64,000 nucleotides of DNA from Lysinibacillus fusiformis (GCF_016925635.1 NZ_CP070490.1:1928001-1992000), one strand, 5' to 3'. Counted from the stretch's first letter, positions 45,958 through 55,383 are shown. Notes: a model not told the origin generated them from the letters alone. Numbers and translations are program-made.

Positions 45958-46379
45958 TATAAAAATCCCTTTCAAATGATTTAGTTGGATTATACAAGAT
46001 AACTTACGCCATTAATATAAAATTCCTACTAACGATGAAATCAAACTATTGTGAGCTTAAATGATGATGATCAATCCCTGTATCTGAACCGCCTAATTTA
46101 AGTTGTTTTTATGATCGAGGAATAAATAATGATAAAACGGAAAATAGTAAAGTTACCTTATAGAAAGAACGAAAGAAAAATAAATTGACTTATCAGAAAA
46201 TTATGTATAAAATATTTAGCTAAAAATTTTTTAGTTTATCTTGATTATTATTTCAAAAGAGTATATCTTAATTAGCAGATAGATTTTTTATTCTTCAATA
46301 TGAATAAATATCCAATCGACTATTTTCGAGAAATGTATTCTCATACACAATAAATTATAAATAAAAGGAGTTACTGAAT
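45958..46379. other. 422-nt intergenic region, AT-rich
   Basis: Contains the start of the divergent kinase and importer transcripts. A good sigma-A promoter for the importer is noted separately; the leader downstream is about 160 nt and very AT-rich. No gene and no recognised riboswitch. Confidence 0.5.
46185..46213 (+). promoter_or_regulatory. sigma-A promoter of the amino-acid importer
   Basis: TTGACT (-35, 46185-46190) and TAAAAT (-10, 46208-46213) with a 17-nt spacer. Transcription would begin near 46220, leaving a leader of about 160 nt before the binding-protein gene. Confidence 0.75.
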
Positions 46380-47174
46380 ATGAAGAACAAGTTATTCATC
46401 ACAATGCTTGTATTAGTAATAGGTGTTCTTGCAGCATGTGGCACTAAAGATAATAATGCAAGTGATACAGGATCTACTACTGATACAGAAGGTAAGCAAG
46501 TATTAAAAGTTGGAACTTCAGCAGATTATGCACCATTTGAATATGTGGATGCAGCAAAAGGTGAAGAAATTATTGGCTTTGATATTGATTTAATTAAACT
46601 CGTTGGTGAAAAAATCGGTGTTGAAATGAAGGTGCAAGATATGGATTTCAATAGTCTAGTACCAGCTTTACAAGCAGGAAAAATTGATGTCGTTATTTCT
46701 GGTATGACACCGAACCCAGAGCGTGAAAAAGTGGTTGATTTCTCTGATAAATACAATGAAACAGAGCAAGTAATACTTGTTAAAAAAGATAGCGGTATTA
46801 AAAAAGAAGCTGACTTAGCTGGTAAAAAAATAGGTGTACAGACAGCATCTATCCAAGAGAACTTAGGTAATGCAATAGCGAAAAAGGTTGATGTAAAAGT
46901 CGAAGGGCGTACACGAATTCCTGAGATCGTTCAAGATATGATGTCTAAACGTTTAGACGCAGGTATTTTAGAGGGTGGCGTTGCGAAAGGCTATTTAAAA
47001 ACAAATGATCAATTAGAAGCTTTTCCTGTAGAAGAACAGCCTGAAGATTTCAAAGCAATCGCTGTGCCAAAAGGAAGCGATTTAAAAGATAAAATTAACA
47101 AAGCATTAAAAGAGCTAGCTGAAGAAGGCAAAATTCAAGAGCTAGAAGAAAAATGGCTAGAAAAAGTTGAATAA
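46380..47174 (+). CDS. amino-acid ABC importer binding lipoprotein
   Basis: 264 aa. Signal peptide with lipobox VLAAC (Cys20), linker rich in Asp, Thr and Ser, then a type 2 binding fold of family 3 (polar amino acids): KVGTSADYAPFEYVD, GFDIDLIKLVGEK, DFNSLVPALQAGKIDVVISGM region. Predicted to bind glutamine, cystine, arginine or similar. AAGGAG precedes the ATG. The permease gene follows after about 130 nt. Confidence 0.9.
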   Translation: MKNKLFITMLVLVIGVLAACGTKDNNASDTGSTTDTEGKQVLKVGTSADYAPFEYVDAAKGEEIIGFDIDLIKLVGEKIGVEMKVQDMDFNSLVPALQAGKIDVVISGMTPNPEREKVVDFSDKYNETEQVILVKKDSGIKKEADLAGKKIGVQTASIQENLGNAIAKKVDVKVEGRTRIPEIVQDMMSKRLDAGILEGGVAKGYLKTNDQLEAFPVEEQPEDFKAIAVPKGSDLKDKINKALKELAEEGKIQELEEKWLEKVE

Positions 47175-47307
47175 TAATTGCGTGCGATAGCTCTATTTTT
47201 GGGCTATCGTTTGTGCTTTTCATTTTTATCCACTATATTTCTTCCAAATTTGTTTTTGGTACAAAAAACAAAGCTACATCATGATGAAAAAGAAAGGAGG
47301 GAGCGCT

Positions 47308-47967
47308 GTGAATTTAGATTTTACAGCTATTGTTCCCTCTATTCCTTATATTTTAAAAGGGATAGGTGTTACACTTCAAATTGCAATCGGTGCATCCATC
47401 ATCGGTTTTATCGTAGGTATACTTTTAGCATTATGTAAAATTGGTAAAGTGAATTTTTTACGTTGGTTTGCTGATTTCTATACGTCGATTTTCCGCGGTA
47501 CACCACTTGTATTACAATTACTGATTATTTATTATGCAGTACCACAATTACTAGATATTCAAATTGAACCCATTCCAACAGCGATTATTGCTTTTGGTTT
47601 AAACTCAGGTGCATATATTTCAGAAATTATCCGTGCGGGTATTAATGCAGTCGATAAAGGACAAATGGAAGCGGCACAGGCACTGGGTATTCCATATGCA
47701 AAAATGATGAAGGATATTATTATTCCGCAAGCAGTGAAAAATATTTTACCATCTTTAGTAAACGAATTTATTACATTAAATAAAGAAACGGCAGTTGTGA
47801 CAGTAATCAGTGCATTAGATATTATGCGTCGTGCCTATATTGTAGGGGGTTCGACATATCGTTATCTTGAGCCATTACTTTTTGCAGGAGTAATCTATTA
47901 CATCATGACGCTTGTTTTAACGTTCCTTGGTAAACGAATCGAGAAAGGAATGAGAAAAAGTGATTAA
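47308..47967 (+). CDS. amino-acid ABC importer permease
   Basis: 219 aa, about five membrane helices, HisM/GlnP family ([41 protein letters not shown] is the EAA loop). Start GTG 47308 with AAAGGAGG 7 nt upstream; upstream in-frame ATGs at 47281 and 47284 would put the ribosome binding site inside the gene. Overlaps the ATPase gene by 8 nt. Confidence 0.88.
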   Translation: MNLDFTAIVPSIPYILKGIGVTLQIAIGASIIGFIVGILLALCKIGKVNFLRWFADFYTSIFRGTPLVLQLLIIYYAVPQLLDIQIEPIPTAIIAFGLNSGAYISEIIRAGINAVDKGQMEAAQALGIPYAKMMKDIIIPQAVKNILPSLVNEFITLNKETAVVTVISALDIMRRAYIVGGSTYRYLEPLLFAGVIYYIMTLVLTFLGKRIEKGMRKSD

Positions 47968-48682
47968 AATTGAAGATTTACACAAATCTTATGGACAGAA
48001 TGAAGTATTAAAAGGCATTTCAACTGAAGTTAAAGAAAAAGAAGTAATTGCTATTATTGGACCTTCTGGATCAGGTAAATCGACATTTCTTCGTTGTTTA
48101 AACTTATTGGAAACTCCGACAAGTGGAAAGGTAACGATTGCAGGGGATGTCCTAACAGATAAAGGGACAAATATTATGAAAATACGTGAAGAAGTAGGGA
48201 TGGTATTTCAGCATTTTCATCTTTTCCCTCATAAAACAGTTCTTGAAAATTTAACATATGCGCCAATTAATGTAAAGGGTATGGATAAGGCTACTGCTGT
48301 CAATAAAGCAGAAGAGTTACTAAAGAAAGTAGGTCTGTTTGAGAAGCGTCAAGAATATCCAAATCGCTTATCAGGCGGACAAAAACAACGTGTTGCGATT
48401 GCGCGAGCACTTGCTATGAATCCAAAAGTTATATTATTTGATGAGCCTACATCGGCACTTGACCCTGAAATGGTGAAAGAGGTATTGGCTGTAATGAAAA
48501 ACCTCGCAGATTCTGGTATGACCATGCTGATTGTGACACATGAAATGGGCTTTGCTCGTGAGGTTGCTGATCGTATTCTTTTCCTTGATGGCGGCAAGCT
48601 TATTGAAGATGCTTCACCAGAGCAGTTTTTTACAGCGCCATCAACACAGCGTGCTAAGGATTTTTTAGAAAAAGTTTTATAA
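47960..48682 (+). CDS. amino-acid ABC importer ATPase
   Basis: 240 aa, GlnQ/HisP type. Walker [10 protein letters not shown] near 34-42, signature LSGGQKQR, Walker [16 protein letters not shown]-loop IVTHEMG. Starts with GTG at 47960 overlapping the permease stop. Completes the importer. Confidence 0.93.
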   Translation: MIKIEDLHKSYGQNEVLKGISTEVKEKEVIAIIGPSGSGKSTFLRCLNLLETPTSGKVTIAGDVLTDKGTNIMKIREEVGMVFQHFHLFPHKTVLENLTYAPINVKGMDKATAVNKAEELLKKVGLFEKRQEYPNRLSGGQKQRVAIARALAMNPKVILFDEPTSALDPEMVKEVLAVMKNLADSGMTMLIVTHEMGFAREVADRILFLDGGKLIEDASPEQFFTAPSTQRAKDFLEKVL

Positions 48683-48689
48683 AAAATAA

Positions 48690-48735
48690 AAGGCATTTAG
48701 CTTCCCGTCTAGGCGAATGCTAAATGTCTTTTTTA
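48690..48735. terminator. bidirectional terminator
   Basis: AAGGCATTTAGC pairs with GCTAAATGTCTTT around a 17-nt loop, followed by TTTT and preceded by AAAA. It ends the importer operon and the convergent reductase-like gene. Confidence 0.85.
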
Positions 48736-49776
48736 TTGAATGGACATTTCGAATTGAGCCTGTAAGGTTTCTAAAGTAAATAGCTCCTCAATATGATAGG
48801 CTCCTGATGGATGATTGTTGTTAAGGAGTTCTTTCGCAATAAATGCTGCAACTTTCGCTGTTACGAGAGATTCATCGCGTTCTAGAAAGTCTAATGTATA
48901 ACTTGTTTCTTTGTGATGCTTTTTTCCAATGGCTTGTATTTGTATACCACACACATCAGAACCAATTTTAATTTTTTGAATAAGTGAAGCGAGCAAGGTT
49001 TGGATACGGTCAAATTTTAATAAGTAAGCAATTCTACTTTTTTGTAAAAAGGATACAAATCTATTGAGCGACTCTACATCAAAACCTAATCTTGTTTCGA
49101 TAGGAATAGAAGGAAAATGCTTTGTTAATGTGTGCTGGTCAGAGAAATTAAATTGATACACACTACGTTTTCCAATCTTCTTAAATTTCACGGTTCTCTT
49201 ATTAGTGAAATTAGCAACTCTCTGATTGTTGTAGCTACTGAACGGTTTATTTAATTGATGCAATATCCAAAGAATTGCTGCAGTGCCATGCGTATCGCCT
49301 GCCCCGAGTAAGATAGAAATATGCAGCCCCTCTACGGAGGATAATTGCTTTGCAGCATGCATGGCCATTAAATTGGTCAATCCTGGAGCCATACCAACAC
49401 TAAATACGGCTGTTGAATGATTCTGTTCAGCTAGTAAATGGAGTGCCTCTAACTTTTTAAGGAAGGTATAGCTTGCAGTAATATCGATATACATAATCCC
49501 TTCATTTAAGCAAAGCTGTGCAAATGCAGTATCTTTTTGCTCTAAACACATAATAACCAGTGCTACATTATTTAATTGCTCTGGGTGCACTTTTTTCGAC
49601 ACATCCAATTGTAGAGGTCTTACTAAGTTATTGTGCTGGGCGCAGAAATCCTTTGCCTTTTCTATATTTCTTCCGGCAATCCATATTCTGTTAGGATAGC
49701 TTTGCAACAATAATTTTGCAATTTTCCCTCCCACTTCACCATAGCCTCCGATGATTAAGATATTCCCATTTTTCAT
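48733..49776 (-). CDS. saccharopine dehydrogenase-like reductase
   Basis: 347 aa. N-terminal NAD(P)-binding Rossmann fold (IIGGYGEVGGKIA at 7-19), then a catalytic domain as in saccharopine dehydrogenases. Related enzymes include opine dehydrogenases such as CntM that join a 2-oxoacid to an amine in metallophore synthesis. The start overlaps the methyltransferase stop (ATGA). Last gene of a five-gene Fur-preceded operon. A reductive condensation role is inference. Confidence 0.78.
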   Translation of the reverse strand: MKNGNILIIGGYGEVGGKIAKLLLQSYPNRIWIAGRNIEKAKDFCAQHNNLVRPLQLDVSKKVHPEQLNNVALVIMCLEQKDTAFAQLCLNEGIMYIDITASYTFLKKLEALHLLAEQNHSTAVFSVGMAPGLTNLMAMHAAKQLSSVEGLHISILLGAGDTHGTAAILWILHQLNKPFSSYNNQRVANFTNKRTVKFKKIGKRSVYQFNFSDQHTLTKHFPSIPIETRLGFDVESLNRFVSFLQKSRIAYLLKFDRIQTLLASLIQKIKIGSDVCGIQIQAIGKKHHKETSYTLDFLERDESLVTAKVAAFIAKELLNNNHPSGAYHIEELFTLETLQAQFEMSIQ

Positions 49777-50477
49777 AAAGTAGTTTCTCCCTTAATAGCG
49801 ACTAAAGCGTCAATCATATGTGTTTTAAAATATGGAAGGATTGTCGTAAAACCAGCCTCTTTCAGCAAATCAATAAGCAATTCAAGAGTAATCGGGTGAG
49901 TTGTCATGCGAAAGGATTGTTCAAAGCGTTCCCAATGATCCTCGCTTATTCCGTTATGAAGCATGGAACTTCGCCAATAACGAAGCTCGTGTTTGAATGT
50001 TGGGGAAGTTAAATCAGCATTAATCGATGAGATAAATAACACACCATTTTCATTTAAGCTATCCGCAATTTTTTGAAGCATTGCCCTCTTCTGGTCCAAG
50101 TCTTCAATAAAATGTAAAACTAAATGACAACTAGCTACATCGAATAACTCATTCACTCTTAGGGAGAGTAAATCCTTATCAAGCCACTTAATAGTAAGCT
50201 CGTGTGGTAGCGATTCAATTTGTTTAGCAGCCAGATCCAGCATTACCTTTGAGGTATCGACTGCTGTGAAATGGGCAGAAGGAAAGGATTTGCCTAATGT
50301 GAGTAATTCCTGTCCGCCACCAGCACCTACTACTAAAAATTTATTTGCAGCAGTAAAATTGTGAAGTATACTGGCCATCATGTCATAGATAAGATCATAG
50401 CCTATGATTTTTTGTCGAATGGACTGTTGATATGTGTTGACAGAAGGACTGTCCCAGTTATGTAAAGATCTATTCAT
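49773..50477 (-). CDS. class I SAM-dependent methyltransferase
   Basis: 234 aa. SAM-binding motif I FLVVGAGGGQE near 48-57, followed by FTAVDTSKVMLDLA and DVASCHLVLHF (motif IV region). General Methyltransf_25-type layout. In this context it could modify a metal-binding small molecule. GGAGG precedes the ATG by 8 nt. Overlaps the reductase gene by 4 nt; a 33-nt gap separates it from the ATPase gene upstream. Confidence 0.8.
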   Translation of the reverse strand: MNRSLHNWDSPSVNTYQQSIRQKIIGYDLIYDMMASILHNFTAANKFLVVGAGGGQELLTLGKSFPSAHFTAVDTSKVMLDLAAKQIESLPHELTIKWLDKDLLSLRVNELFDVASCHLVLHFIEDLDQKRAMLQKIADSLNENGVLFISSINADLTSPTFKHELRYWRSSMLHNGISEDHWERFEQSFRMTTHPITLELLIDLLKEAGFTTILPYFKTHMIDALVAIKGETTL

Positions 50478-50510
50478 TAAAATACCTCCAAATTAATTAA
50501 TTTCTATGCG

Positions 50511-51179
50511 TTAAGATTCCGAGAGCAATTCCTTCATCTTTAAGCAATCATTCGGATGAAAGGCTGATGATTGTTTAGTGAAGTCACCCAGTATTTGTGT
50601 AGGACTATTCCCAAAAATAAGTATTCGTTGTCCAAGAAAAAGAGCCTCGTGTAAATCATGTGTCACTAATAAAACGGTTGGTTGATAGTCCAACCAAAGT
50701 GTATGGACTAACTGCAACATTTCCTTTTTTAAACGGACATCCAGTGACTGGAATGGTTCATCCATTAATAAAAGAGCTGGTTGATTAACCATCGCTCGAA
50801 TAAGTGAGACTCGCTGTTTCATACCTCCACTTAATTGATGCGGATAGTGTGCTTTATTGTGATAGAGCCCTGCAATTTTTAATAATTGATTTATCCGTTC
50901 CACATCAACTGTCTCACTGACCCATGCAATATTTTCAAATACGGTGAGACTAGGAAGAAGACGTGGCTCCTGAAAAACATAGCCTAAAGATCCAGTAGGA
51001 GAGCTTATTAGCCCTGAATCGGGTGATATAAGCTTTGCAATAAGCTTTAATAATGTCGTTTTTCCGATACCTGAAGAGCCTAAAATACATGTCACTGTCT
51101 GAGGGGCAATTTGTAATTGAAACTGTTGAAAAATTTCCTTTTGATTTCTTGAAAAGGATAGATTCTCAAGGATTAACAT
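50511..51179 (-). CDS. ABC importer ATPase (SsuB/TauB type)
   Basis: 222 aa. Walker A GSSGIGKTT at 34-42, signature LSGGMKQR, Walker B LLLMDEPFQSLD. Nitrate/sulfonate/taurine-class ATPase. GGAG precedes the ATG. Works with the permease and binding lipoprotein upstream. Confidence 0.9.
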   Translation of the reverse strand: MLILENLSFSRNQKEIFQQFQLQIAPQTVTCILGSSGIGKTTLLKLIAKLISPDSGLISSPTGSLGYVFQEPRLLPSLTVFENIAWVSETVDVERINQLLKIAGLYHNKAHYPHQLSGGMKQRVSLIRAMVNQPALLLMDEPFQSLDVRLKKEMLQLVHTLWLDYQPTVLLVTHDLHEALFLGQRILIFGNSPTQILGDFTKQSSAFHPNDCLKMKELLSES

Positions 51180-51216
51180 AGGCTAAGCTCCTTTCTAAAG
51201 ATGTACAGGAATAATA

Positions 51217-51960
51217 CTAGATAGATTGCTTTAGTAGTCTTTGTAGGAAAAACTCCATAGCTAGACCAACTAATGCAAGTATGATCGTCCAGGCAAACAC
51301 TGTTGGGGTATCAAAGAAAACACGTGCTTGACTAAGCTGCTGACCAATCCCTCCATGACCCACAATTAACTCTGACATGACAATTGTCTTCCACCCCATT
51401 CCAACTGCTATTAATAGGGCTGAATGTAAGTAAGGTGATACTTGTGGAAAATAAATATCTCTTATCACTTTCTTACGTGAAACTCTAAAACATTGAGCTA
51501 TTTCGAGCAGTTCTTGAGGAGTTTGAAGTATCCCTTTCATGACATTAAAGAAAAAGATAGGCACTAAAGTGACGAAAATAATAAAGATTTGAGCACCACC
51601 CTGTTCTCCAAACCATAAAACCGTAAATAACATCCATGAAACGGGAGGGATGGATTGAGCTAATGTAATAAGCGGTTTTATAAAATCTTTTAACTTATTT
51701 GATAAACCTGCTGCGATTCCTAAAATACTACCCAATAACAAAGACAGCAGTATTCCAATAAGAAAGGACAGTATTGTAATAAAAAAGGCGGACCAAAACA
51801 CAGGGTTTCCTAATAGTTTGAATAAGACAGAAACAACTACAATAGGGCTAGGTAATAGTACGTCAGGATATTTAGTAGCTAATATAATCCAGAGAAGTAT
51901 TAGCACGATCATGCTACCTGTTGAACGAAGTAGGCTATTCATTGTAATAGAAGTCTTCAT
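51217..51960 (-). CDS. ABC importer permease (SsuC/TauC type)
   Basis: About 247 aa with six predicted membrane helices, EAA loop EIAQCFRVSRKKVIRDIYFP. ATG 51960 is chosen because GGTGG lies about 10 nt upstream; a later ATG at 51942 is possible. It overlaps the binding-protein gene by about 25 nt. Confidence 0.85.
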   Translation of the reverse strand: MKTSITMNSLLRSTGSMIVLILLWIILATKYPDVLLPSPIVVVSVLFKLLGNPVFWSAFFITILSFLIGILLSLLLGSILGIAAGLSNKLKDFIKPLITLAQSIPPVSWMLFTVLWFGEQGGAQIFIIFVTLVPIFFFNVMKGILQTPQELLEIAQCFRVSRKKVIRDIYFPQVSPYLHSALLIAVGMGWKTIVMSELIVGHGGIGQQLSQARVFFDTPTVFAWTIILALVGLAMEFFLQRLLKQSI

Positions 51961-52912
51961 TAGGTAATGCACCACCTATAGAGTCAGGTGCAATTTCTAG
52001 TAAAATCTTAAAATAAGCTTCTGTTTCATTCCGCGCTTGTTGAGCGGTTTGAAAGTGTAAGGAGCTATTTGTTAATGCACTTTCAATGATTTTTTCATTG
52101 CTTTTGAAAAAATCACTCAATAAGGGCAATGAAACATCAGGCTGTTGATATAAATCAGTAATTGCTTGTTCAGAAAGTGCTTGAAATTGTTTAATAGCAT
52201 GTTGGTTACTAGATGCCCAAGCCTTATTTACAAAAATACCGGTTTGAGGTAATTGTTTGCTAAATTGTTTCTGCCATACTTCTTCAAAATTGATGGCAAT
52301 ATGTAAATCTGTCTGTAAATTAGCTTGCACTATACTTAACAATGGCTCTGGAATAACAACATGTTGAATAGCTCCTGATGCTAGTTGTTGACCAATTTCA
52401 GTTAGATTGACAAAGGAGAGCTTAACACCTGGGATATTATTTTGAGCAATTAAGTAATTTGTTAAAATATCTGGTGGACCACCTTGACTAGGTACGAAAA
52501 TAGTTTGATGTGCTAAATCTTCTAATTTTTGAACCTTGTCATCCGTAGAAACAAGAAACATAGAGCCAAATGTATTGACTTGAATAAGCTGTAAAGGCAT
52601 ACCTTTTGCATATAGATTTGCCCCCATATTAAGAGGAAGTGCAATAAATTGTGCTTGTTTTTTTTGTATTTGAGCTAAAAGGGTATCTGCTGTTTCCCAG
52701 GTAATAAGTTCAATATCCTTCTGTTGCTCTGCCAATAAGATACTTGGAAAAATAGCTGGCGATTTAGGTGCACTAATAGTAGCTTTAAGAGTTTGCTGTT
52801 CTTCTGAATTCTGATCACTACCCGCAGTTGCTTGAGATGATTTCTCTGAGCAGCCACTAATAACGGCAGTTGTTAGTAAGACAATAAAAAATAAAAAATA
52901 AAATTTCTTCAA
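51935..52912 (-). CDS. ABC importer binding lipoprotein (SsuA-like)
   Basis: 325 aa. TTG at 52912 with AAGGAGG 9 nt upstream gives a clean signal peptide with lipobox VISGC (Cys21), then a Ser/Gln/Glu-rich linker and a type 2 binding fold of the sulfonate/nitrate/thiamine-precursor class (SPAIFPSILLAEQQKDIELI). The longer frame to 52945 would give a poor signal. First gene of the operon, directly behind a Fur box, so it probably brings in an iron- or metal-related compound. Confidence 0.85.
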   Translation of the reverse strand: MKKFYFLFFIVLLTTAVISGCSEKSSQATAGSDQNSEEQQTLKATISAPKSPAIFPSILLAEQQKDIELITWETADTLLAQIQKKQAQFIALPLNMGANLYAKGMPLQLIQVNTFGSMFLVSTDDKVQKLEDLAHQTIFVPSQGGPPDILTNYLIAQNNIPGVKLSFVNLTEIGQQLASGAIQHVVIPEPLLSIVQANLQTDLHIAINFEEVWQKQFSKQLPQTGIFVNKAWASSNQHAIKQFQALSEQAITDLYQQPDVSLPLLSDFFKSNEKIIESALTNSSLHFQTAQQARNETEAYFKILLEIAPDSIGGALPNEDFYYNE

Positions 52913-52951
52913 AATAGTATTCCTCCTTGTTGAACTTCTGTACAATTCAAT

Positions 52952-52966
52952 TAAGAATTATTCTCA
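52952..52966. promoter_or_regulatory. Fur box
   Basis: TAAGAAT-T-ATTCTCA, the 7-1-7 form of the Bacillus Fur box with one arm mismatch from a perfect inverted repeat. It lies 39 nt before the binding-lipoprotein start and 58 nt before the divergent LuxR gene, so iron-bound Fur may repress both. Confidence 0.8.
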
Positions 52967-53024
52967 ATTATAAACTTTCGGAAAAAAAGAACTATCCCAT
53001 ATTTCTGGGGGGAGGTAGGTTTTT

Positions 53025-54077
53025 ATGAAGGAAGCACACTATTGGCAAAGAAAATCTGAACAATGTTTCAAGCACAGCAAAAATTCATTTGAATATCGTC
53101 AATTGATGATAGAAGCTCTACGAACACATATAAATTTTGATGCTTATTGCTGTACATTAACGGATGCACATACACTTTTTTCAGTAGGAGCAGTCACAGA
53201 ACAATCAATAGAGGCGATTCATCAGAAGATTATGGAGTTGGAGTATACGACAGAAGATGTAAATAAATATGGATTCTTAGTACAAAGTGGTCAAAACATA
53301 GGCAGGTTAAGCGATTCGTCAAGTCAAAGCTTCCGTTATAAAGAAGTGTTTATGCCCAATGGTTTTAGCGATGAAATAAGAGCTGCATTAACCTATCAAG
53401 GACAATGCTATGGGTTTTTAACACTTTTCAAAAGAGCTGAAAATGAGCAGCCTTTATTTCAAGATCAAGATCTAGTGCTTATAAAAATACTGATGCCAAT
53501 TATGGGGGAATCGTTAAAGGAGTTCCATCATTATATTATTGAGGAGAGGATTCCAGCTGTAGAAGGAGAACAAGGCATTGTTATTTTTGATAAAAGGTTA
53601 AAAATTCTTTCAAGTAATACCAAAGCTTGTGAATTGCTATCTATATTAAGAAAGTATGAAGGTTTAGCCGATATACAAGTACCTAAGCCTATTCAAGCTA
53701 TATGTGCAAAGCTACTAGCTGACAATTACAATTCAAATACTTCTTTAATAGTACCTATCAAAGATACAGGCTATATTGCTATTCGGGCATCACTATTGCT
53801 GACAAGCCAACAAGAACAGCAAATTGCTTTATTAATAAATGAAGCATCATCAAGAGAAATGCTCAATTTTTTAATAACGGCCTATAATCTTACCCCTAGA
53901 GAAAAGGAAGTAGTGTTTGAAATTATTAAAGGGATTCCTACAAAAGAAATTGCTCATAATCTTGATATTTCAACTTACACAGTACAAGATCATTTAAAGG
54001 TAATTTTTCAAAAAGTAAATGTCTCGAATCGGAATGAACTAGTTTGGAAGATCTTCTCCCGATTCCAATTAGATTAA
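53025..54077 (+). CDS. LuxR-type regulator with N-terminal sensor domain
   Basis: 350 aa. The C-terminal 65 residues are a LuxR helix-turn-helix (LTPREKEVVFEIIKGIPTKEIAHNL, about 283-345). The first 270 residues look GAF-like. No receiver domain. It is divergent from the Fur-preceded importer operon, so it may regulate it. GGGGGGAGGTAGG precedes the ATG. Confidence 0.83.
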   Translation: MKEAHYWQRKSEQCFKHSKNSFEYRQLMIEALRTHINFDAYCCTLTDAHTLFSVGAVTEQSIEAIHQKIMELEYTTEDVNKYGFLVQSGQNIGRLSDSSSQSFRYKEVFMPNGFSDEIRAALTYQGQCYGFLTLFKRAENEQPLFQDQDLVLIKILMPIMGESLKEFHHYIIEERIPAVEGEQGIVIFDKRLKILSSNTKACELLSILRKYEGLADIQVPKPIQAICAKLLADNYNSNTSLIVPIKDTGYIAIRASLLLTSQQEQQIALLINEASSREMLNFLITAYNLTPREKEVVFEIIKGIPTKEIAHNLDISTYTVQDHLKVIFQKVNVSNRNELVWKIFSRFQLD

Positions 54078-54093
54078 TAAGGTGAACAATCAA

Positions 54094-54123
54094 AAGAATC
54101 TGCTAGCTTTCTGGCAGATTCTT
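54094..54123 (+). terminator. terminator hairpin, first copy (flank of repeat E)
   Basis: AAGAATCTGC and GCAGATTCTT form a 10-bp stem after the LuxR gene. A second copy, with one base changed in 30, lies at 54520-54549 beyond repeat E. Confidence 0.85.
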
Positions 54124-54127
54124 CATT

Positions 54128-54515
54128 GTGTTGAAAAAAGATGATGTCAATGGCAGAAAAAGCAACTTTGCAAGGTGAGAGGTTGATTTCCGTTCCGCCA
54201 GCGTCCTTTCCAGGGGGCGTCCGATGAGCCGCTTCACTCACTTCCGTTCGCTCCAGGGTCACATCTGTGACGCTAAATCCCCTAGGAGTGACGCTGGCTC
54301 CACTCCAATCAACCATTCTGCAAAATGTCTTTACTTTTTTCATACTAGCATAGCAATCAATTAGTCCATTATCTGGATTCTTAGAGGGGATAAGCTCTTA
54401 TTTTCAATGTGGAGAAGTGATGCGTGACAACACCCTTCCATAAAGAGTAGTGAACACCTTCACTTTATTTGAAATCCATTTCTACCTTTCAATTGACTGT
54501 TTTGTTTTTCAACAC
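54128..54515 (-). repeat. two-hairpin repeat family, copy E (module 1 deleted)
   Basis: About 388 bp, same orientation as copy A. The ends form a perfect 11-bp inverted repeat (GTGTTGAAAAA and TTTTTCAACAC). Module 2 (about 54182-54314) is intact. The spacer follows, but module 1 is lost; the junction is at GAAAT (54471-54475), with GAAA found on both sides in full copies. A 30-bp terminator duplication flanks it. Confidence 0.9.
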
Positions 54516-54519
54516 TAAT

Positions 54520-54549
54520 AAGAATCTGCTAGCTTTCTAGCAGATTCTT
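54520..54549 (+). terminator. terminator hairpin, second copy
   Basis: AAGAATCTGC and GCAGATTCTT stem with loop TAGCTTTCTA. 29 of 30 bases match 54094-54123. Confidence 0.85.
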
Positions 54550-54921
54550 ATTGTTTATTAACATTCCATCAGTAGGTGTGTGATTGGAAGCTATTAAGCT
54601 ACATCAGTGATAGTTAAAAAGAAGCCAATAACTATACTTTAGCTACTAACATCACTAATCATAATAAAAGGTTAAGAAAAATTAACCTAAAAAATGGAAT
54701 AAATTCATAGTGAAATCTATTGACCTATAATATAATGAAAAAAAGGCTGAAAGTCACCAAATAAATGCAATAATAGACTTTAAATTTGGGTATTAAGGAT
54801 TAGTTATTAATAGGGTTTAAAAAATCTGAATTTTAAGATAAATGAAGTGGGAGAGATATAACAGACATGGGTTATAACTCTATAATCATTAAGATTTTCA
54901 AGAAAAGAAGGGGGTGAGAGG
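54550..54921. other. 372-nt spacer before the accessory island
   Basis: Very AT-rich with no credible gene. A small hairpin (AGGTTAA/TTAACCT, 54669-54688) and a candidate promoter TTCATA-16 nt-TATAAT (54704-54731) point to a transcript towards the GNAT gene. Confidence 0.5.
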
Positions 54922-55383
54922 ATGAAAGTAGAGCTTAAATCTACTACAAAAGATGATGAGCCATTCCTTTACGAAGTCTATGCTTCTTCTCGTAGGAAGG
55001 AAATAGATTCATGGGGATGGTCTGCTGAACAAATACAGCACTTTTTAGAAATGCAGTGGTGCGCACAGCAGACCTCATATAGACAGCGATTCCCACAGGC
55101 AAACCACTGTATTATTACTTCAAATGAGCAATATATAGGGAGATTGTTAACAGAAGACTTACCTGAGCAACTACATATGATTGATATCTCTATTCTGCCA
55201 AGTTTCCAAGGTAACGGAGTAGGAACTTATCTAATTAGCGATCTTCAGCAAAAGGCAAATGAAGAAAATAAACCAGTGATATTGCAAGTTCTTCATACAA
55301 ATCCTGCAAAAAATCTATATGAGCGATTAGGATTTCAAGTAGTGTCAACGGATGAAATCTATTTAAAAATGAGATGGCAATAA
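54922..55383 (+). CDS. GNAT family N-acetyltransferase
   Basis: 153 aa. Acetyl-CoA-binding motif A SILPSFQGNGVGTYLISDLQ (Q/RxxGxG core near residue 98) and motif B NLYERLGFQVV. First gene of the island, 80 nt before the helical-protein trio, so it may modify one of the island proteins or be independent. GGGGGTGAGAGG precedes the ATG. The acceptor is unknown. Confidence 0.83.
   Translation: MKVELKSTTKDDEPFLYEVYASSRRKEIDSWGWSAEQIQHFLEMQWCAQQTSYRQRFPQANHCIITSNEQYIGRLLTEDLPEQLHMIDISILPSFQGNGVGTYLISDLQQKANEENKPVILQVLHTNPAKNLYERLGFQVVSTDEIYLKMRWQ

Noticed and set aside
46220..46379. Amino-acid-responsive leader (T-box or attenuator)
   Set aside because: No T-box core, specifier loop or terminator/antiterminator pair could be found in the leader of the importer.
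16931..54515. Insertion sequence with its own transposase
   Set aside because: None of the five copies encodes a transposase-like protein. They are non-autonomous at best.
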